Positions 59,921-64,000 of a stretch of 64,000 nt of DNA are shown here, piece by piece; positions within the stretch are counted from its first letter, which is position 1; every line of letters begins with the position of its first letter. The position numbers were made by a program, and so were the translations under genes. The notes beneath the pieces are model-generated. The model saw only the letters and a list, made by a program, of their open reading frames with translations, was not told the DNA's origin and made no database searches. The DNA lies in NCBI GenBank assembly GCA_963978545.1, contig OZ021722.1, positions 110,331,442 to 110,395,441 of the forward strand. The letters run 5' to 3'. This DNA comes from Linyphia triangularis (taxonomy: Eukaryota > Arthropoda > Arachnida > Araneae > Linyphiidae).

Positions 59921-60543
59921 TGTTGCGTTGGTAGGGTTCGAAAGATTTGAAGCCAAAGCAGATCAAAACTTGCAGAAATTTATTCCAATATAATTCTTCA
60001 CAGATTCTCTTACAGCTCCAGAACTTCTTGTTCTAGTAAACTAAACTTCTCAGCTAACAACTAACTCAGTGACTCAAAATCAGTCAACTCTCCCGCTCTC
60101 TTGGCCGACTTTTATAGGGGAGGTGAACATGCATGAAACTTCTAGAGATAGATATTTGGAGAACTTTCCAGATCGTAGTCGAAAAGTCCTATACATGTAC
60201 ATAGAGACCGAAAATGTCGCCAAATGGTCACCAAGTTTGGCGTCATTTGGAAATTTCTCGCCAAATTTGGCGACAAAAGTTAGTCGCCCAAACCGTCGCC
60301 AACTTGGCTCTATCTCGCCAATTTGGCGAGATTGCCATTACCATAATGTTAAATGCCCTGCTCCTTAAAACTCGCTTCCCAGCGTTACCTCTGTAAAACC
60401 CGTTATCAAGCATCGAGACACATATTGCGGGGAAACAAACTAACAACGAACCATTGCACTGCCTTATGCAAAATGTACATAAATTTTCCTATTTACAAAA
60501 TTAACACTACGAAATATTTACAAATATACAAAAATTCGTAACA
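59921..60543 (-). repeat. solo LTR
   Basis: 623 bp with TGTTG at one end and AACA at the other, flanked by a 4-bp duplication ATAT (59917-59920 and 60544-60547). On the minus strand it has a TATA box (CCCCTATAAAAGTCGG, about 60105-60120) and an AATAAA signal (about 59981), in the order expected for a promoter followed by R/U5. There is no internal region, so it is likely the product of LTR-LTR recombination. Its upstream half holds short inverted TTGGCGA / TCGCCAA motifs. Confidence 0.82.
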
Positions 60544-60610
60544 ATATAAACAATAATAATGATGATAATGGTGGTTGACATGGTAGTGAGGATAATGATT
60601 GTGATTATGA

Positions 60611-60611
60611 T

Positions 60612-60657
<46 letters not shown>
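60611..60657. repeat. (AAT)n microsatellite
   Basis: About 15 AAT units next to the solo LTR. Confidence 0.97.
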
Positions 60658-61319
60658 GAAATAATTATAATCTTTTATCTATCTATTATAATCTAACAGT
60701 AAATATAGAACGAAATAAAATAAAACAAAAGTCCTAAAATTCTTAAGAATCATTCATTAGATCGTTCAGTAGCAAGTTCAGTTTTTAAAAAAGAAGCAGT
60801 TTGAAACGTCTGTTCCATTCCTCATTAAAAATTGAGTAGTGATAGATCACAATGTTACCAGACAAAATAGAATGCTGATTATATGGTAAACTAAGAAATT
60901 TTATAGACTCCCCGTGTTAGTTCAATTCATCCGAAATCAATTTTCAAACAATTTCGGACATTTTATTCCTGGCAAATCAGTATATTCCTTACTGATAGTA
61001 GTTCTCTGCATCTTTTTAACAATTCAAAATGGGTTTTTGTGGCTTTCGGAATAATGAGCATAGAGAAATGTAGGCAGATCATGAATCCACTCGTGCCGGA
61101 GCAAAGATGGTAGAAACTATTCAAAAATCGGCTTTGATTGTGATTGAGTTGAAATAAATCTGACAGCCAAATATGTAATAACTTGCCAAAAAATGGACAT
61201 TCTATTCTGTCTGGTAACCTATGATTCAATTAAGAAGGTTGCCGAAGATTTGTCTTTCCTAGGGCCAAGATTTTTCATCATTTAAAAGTCAGCCAAGTTG
61301 GCAATTCTAAGAAAGACAA
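60658..61319. other. no recognisable gene; repeat block 61060-61205
   Basis: 61060-61205 is related to 42410-42560. Nothing else recognised. Confidence 0.45.
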
Positions 61320-62350
61320 GGCTGGATTCTAGGAAACACAACTGCAGACCAGAGTAGAGGTATCAGATGGAGATTTAACACCTTCCTTTAAGATCTGGAC
61401 TTTGCAGACGATATTGTGCTTATATCATCAAGATATATTGACTTAGAAAATAAAACATTAATAAAAATGCAATTAGTGTGGGATTACATATAAATGAAAA
61501 GAAAACCCAATGAGAATGAATGCTAAATCCCAAAAAAAGCTAAAATTTTACGAAGTTGAAATTGATAATGTTGATGAAATCACTTATTTCGGTTCTGTTC
61601 TTGATAGCAATGGAGGAGTAGAGGTGGATATTAAGAGCACAATCATCCGAGCAAAAATCTCTTTTAGAAGCCTGGTGAAATTTTGGAGGTCCTCAAGCAT
61701 CAAAATCAAAACAAAAATAAGTATATATATATAAAAAAATAGTCTGAGCAATTTTATTGTATGAAGCTGAAACATGGAGCCTCAGAAAATCAGACATTAA
61801 AAACTTGAAGTTTTCCGAAATAATTGTATTAGAAGAATCCTTAAAATCTTTTGGCATGTTAAAATTAGTAACATAGCAATTTTAGAAAGGGCAGACTTTA
61901 CTACAATAGAGGAAGAAATAAGTAAAAGAAGGTGGCAATGGACGGGTCATGTGTTAAGAATGCAAAAAGAGAATCTTACATACGTTTCTCCCTCCTGGGC
62001 TCCGCCGACCAAACGGTATAGTGGTTAGCGTGCTAGCTTCTAGACCGCGAGGTTGCGGGTTCGAGTCCCGTGTTAGGCATGGGTGTTTGTAAATATATGT
62101 TGGCTTGTCTAATGACGAATGTTTCGGCGCATTATAGCCCTCGTGATGCTGACAGCACCAGATAATCTGAAAACAACCAACCAACCCTCCTGGGTTCCTG
62201 ATGATAAGAAGAAAAGAGGAAGGCCTAGGACAACTTGGCAAAGATAAATGCAATCAGATCTAAAAAAGGCTAGCATAAATGTTCTAGAGAAAGCAAGATC
62301 CCTGGCAAAAGATCGGAAGGCATGGAGAGGTAGGCTGGATGCCTTATGCG
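61320..62350 (+). pseudogene. non-LTR retrotransposon RT remnant, copy 2, split by a SINE
   Basis: Starts near GIRWRFNTFL, with the RT catalytic block DLDFADDIVLISS at about 61388-61425. It then reads VDEITYFGSVLDSNGGVEVDIKS in parts, CIRRILKIFWHVKIS and RRWQWTGHVLRMQKENL, up to SWAP at 62000. The SINE 62004-62184 intervenes, after which SWVPDDKKKRGRPRTTW and AKDRKAWRGRLDALCA follow. Several stops and frameshifts. It shares its tail with 32252-32615; the clade is uncertain. Confidence 0.85.
62004..62184 (+). mobile_element. tRNA-derived SINE family 1, copy 10 (forward, reference)
   Basis: 181 bp, flanked by CCCTCCTGGGCTCC (61990-62003) and CCCTCCTGGGTTCC (62185-62198). Full structure is visible: head GCCGACCAAACGG, A box at about 62017-62029, B box GGTTCGAGTCC at 62058-62068, body GCATTATAGCCCTCGTG, tail AACAACCAACCAA. 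Internal A and B boxes would let RNA polymerase III transcribe it. Confidence 0.95.
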
Positions 62351-64000
62351 CCAGATGGGACGATACTACGAAGGCATTCCATCTTGCCACGTCACTCCGC
62401 GAAGAAGCCACCGACGTCCTTCAAATACTTCCGCGAGACAAGATAAGATTTCGCTGTCCTGACGTCTGCTCTTGAGTTCCGATTTGGCGAGCAACATCTG
62501 AAAGATTACAGCAGGTAACACTTTAGAAAGAGGCAGTAGAAGATCGGAGAATCACTCCAGGAGGTATTTTGTGGATGGCTTGATGGACGTTGATGTATCT
62601 CAAGCTGTTAGAATGTCGTAAAGTAAAGATCTCAAAAGTGCTATGTAAGTATGCCAAGAAATTGGAAGCGGCTCAGATTTCGTCTAGAAAAGACCGACGA
62701 TACAGCCGAGGATTCTTCTGATCTCGTCACAAGTAAGCCCCGAGAACTAGAAACCAGATTCGAAAGAATGATGAGAAGCTATACAGGATCAAAGGATCGG
62801 AAGTCTAGAATTTTTTGTTGACTGTGCAACCGTAATGGACATTTGAGACGTAATTGCCCAGATTTGGAACAGAGGGGATATAATGCCACCTCTGAGCCTC
62901 AGCAGTTAAACTAGGAAGAGGCTATCTCACGGGGCGGAGGTCGCCGTGTAGTACAGGTGGTGCCCCACTCAGCCTCTATGGCATCTCATCCCTTCGTGGA
63001 AGACACCAGGATTTATTCATGAAGCGAGCGAATGACGGAACTCCTTGTCGTCAATAGTTGACACAGGGGAGAATGTAACCATCGTACTGACGGATGTAGC
63101 CCGCGCCTGGACAGCCAACTTCTTTACAAAGCGCCTTCAGTTTCACTACAGACTGTGACTGGTGACAAAATATCTGTGCATGGGAAATTGAAAGTCAACA
63201 TCTCATTTGGATTTAACACCTACACTCACACCATTTATGTTGCTGAAATTTTGGACCCATGTATTCTCGGGCTGGACTTCTTAAAGAAAAATGGTATCAC
63301 TTTGAATTTCGAAAAAGGCGAGCTTCAAACAGTGAAAGAAGAAGTTCCACTGTTCGGTTTGAATTCGGAAGAGCCGTATGCATATCGAATAATTGCTCTT
63401 GAAGACATCACCATTCTCTCCATGACGGATTTGATTACAATGGGTTTAGCAGAGCTCCCGAAGATCTTCCGATTTGGTGTGACCGACTTCCCATCTTCGA
63501 ATAGTGTCCCGAAAGGAGTGTTATTAGGAGCGACGCAAGCGGATCTCTCTCAGGAGGTGGTGTATGTGAGATTGGCCAACATCAGTGATGCTACCTGAGT
63601 TATCAAGAAAGGAGAGGAAATTGCCACTTGCACACCTGTTACAAGCATCGAACAAGGATCGAAGGACCTTTCGACCGCAACCTCCGCGGATCTAAAGGAC
63701 CAGCTTCTCGAGGATGCCCGGTTGGAAAGAAGCCAAGAAAAGATTGTCGGAAACGTTATAAACGCATTTCAGGACGTTTTCTTCATGTCATCGAAAAATG
63801 TCGGAGGAACGAAGCTTACACAACATCGAATTGACACTGGAACCTATTTACCAATTAAACAACATGCGCGAAGACTTCCATTTGCAAAACAAGAAGAGGT
63901 CGGGTAACTGTTTCATGAGATGGGAGATAATAGAGTTATCGAATCTTCTTCAAGTCCATGGGCTTCTCCAATCGTACTCGCTCGAAAGAAGGATGGTTCC
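62351..64000 (+). pseudogene. decayed Gypsy gag-pol, continues past the window
   Basis: Gag remnant begins RWDDTTKAFHLATSLREEA directly after the LINE tail, followed in shifting frames by LEFRFGEQHLKDY. A zinc knuckle of CX2CX4HX4C form lies at about 62815-62860 with a stop at its second position. The protease motif IVDTGENVTIV (Asp codon 63060-63062) is followed by a frameshift. Then 63155-63597 encodes the rest of the protease (LGLDFLKKNGITL) and linker, ending in a TGA. 63628-63834 and 63722-63907 hold linker and the RT N-terminus (HRIDTGTYLPIKQHARRLPF, stop at 63904, then SSSPWASPIVLARKKDGS). At least four disabling changes. It is a different lineage from the Gypsy at 17139. Confidence 0.88.

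Noticed and set aside
62010..62075. Possible true tRNA gene in forward SINE copy
   Set aside because: Same head occurs in ten dispersed copies with target duplications, so it is a SINE head.

Overview
This 64 kb window is AT-rich, intron- or intergene-like DNA of an arthropod, most likely a chelicerate and probably a spider. That is inferred from the mix of Tc1/mariner elements, an LTR retrotransposon with a long Gypsy-type gag-pol, a LINE whose ORF1 looks like DUF4780, tRNA-derived SINEs and long dinucleotide arrays. No codon-biased host gene, true tRNA, rRNA or CRISPR array was found; every coding stretch that can be recognised belongs to a mobile element.

Layout. 1-13.6 kb: a ~0.7 kb repeat family of unknown class (copies at 1, 6364 and 8118), a degenerate Tc1 element (2325-3873), several tRNA-SINEs, a three-layer nest of TTAA-target elements (9886-10538) and a hAT/P-like MITE with 8-bp target duplications (11614-11947). 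13.6-24.3 kb: a Tc3-like element split by a SINE, then a tandem-unit repeat that occurs in opposite orientations on both sides of a (TA)n-embedded Gypsy element (17139-23315). That Gypsy copy has LTRs differing at one base, but its integrase catalytic core is missing. 24.3-44 kb: mostly decayed repeats, a TTAA element carrying an internally deleted LINE (27858-29100), a TA-target element (29921-30898), hairpin-forming elements near 39 kb and an inverted repeat pair (38.4/41.7 kb).

44-50 kb: a full-length ~4.9 kb LINE on the minus strand with ORF1, endonuclease-RT-RNase H ORF2 (one frameshift in an A-run), a (GAA)n tail and a 12-bp target duplication, inserted between two inverted arms. 50-64 kb: a 713-bp almost perfect palindrome with TTAA borders (52705-53417), a second copy of the 8-bp-TSD MITE, a 190-bp direct repeat pair, two more SINEs in or near the 0.7 kb family, a deleted Tc1-like element, a solo LTR (59921-60543), a LINE RT remnant carrying a SINE, and a decayed Gypsy gag-pol running off the right edge.

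The genes do not form a host pathway. The window records successive insertions: SINEs sit inside transposons and LINEs, LINEs sit inside MITEs and foldback DNA, and target duplications give relative ages. Coordinates of element ends were read by eye from terminal repeats and target duplications; where ends are fuzzy this is said in the entry.
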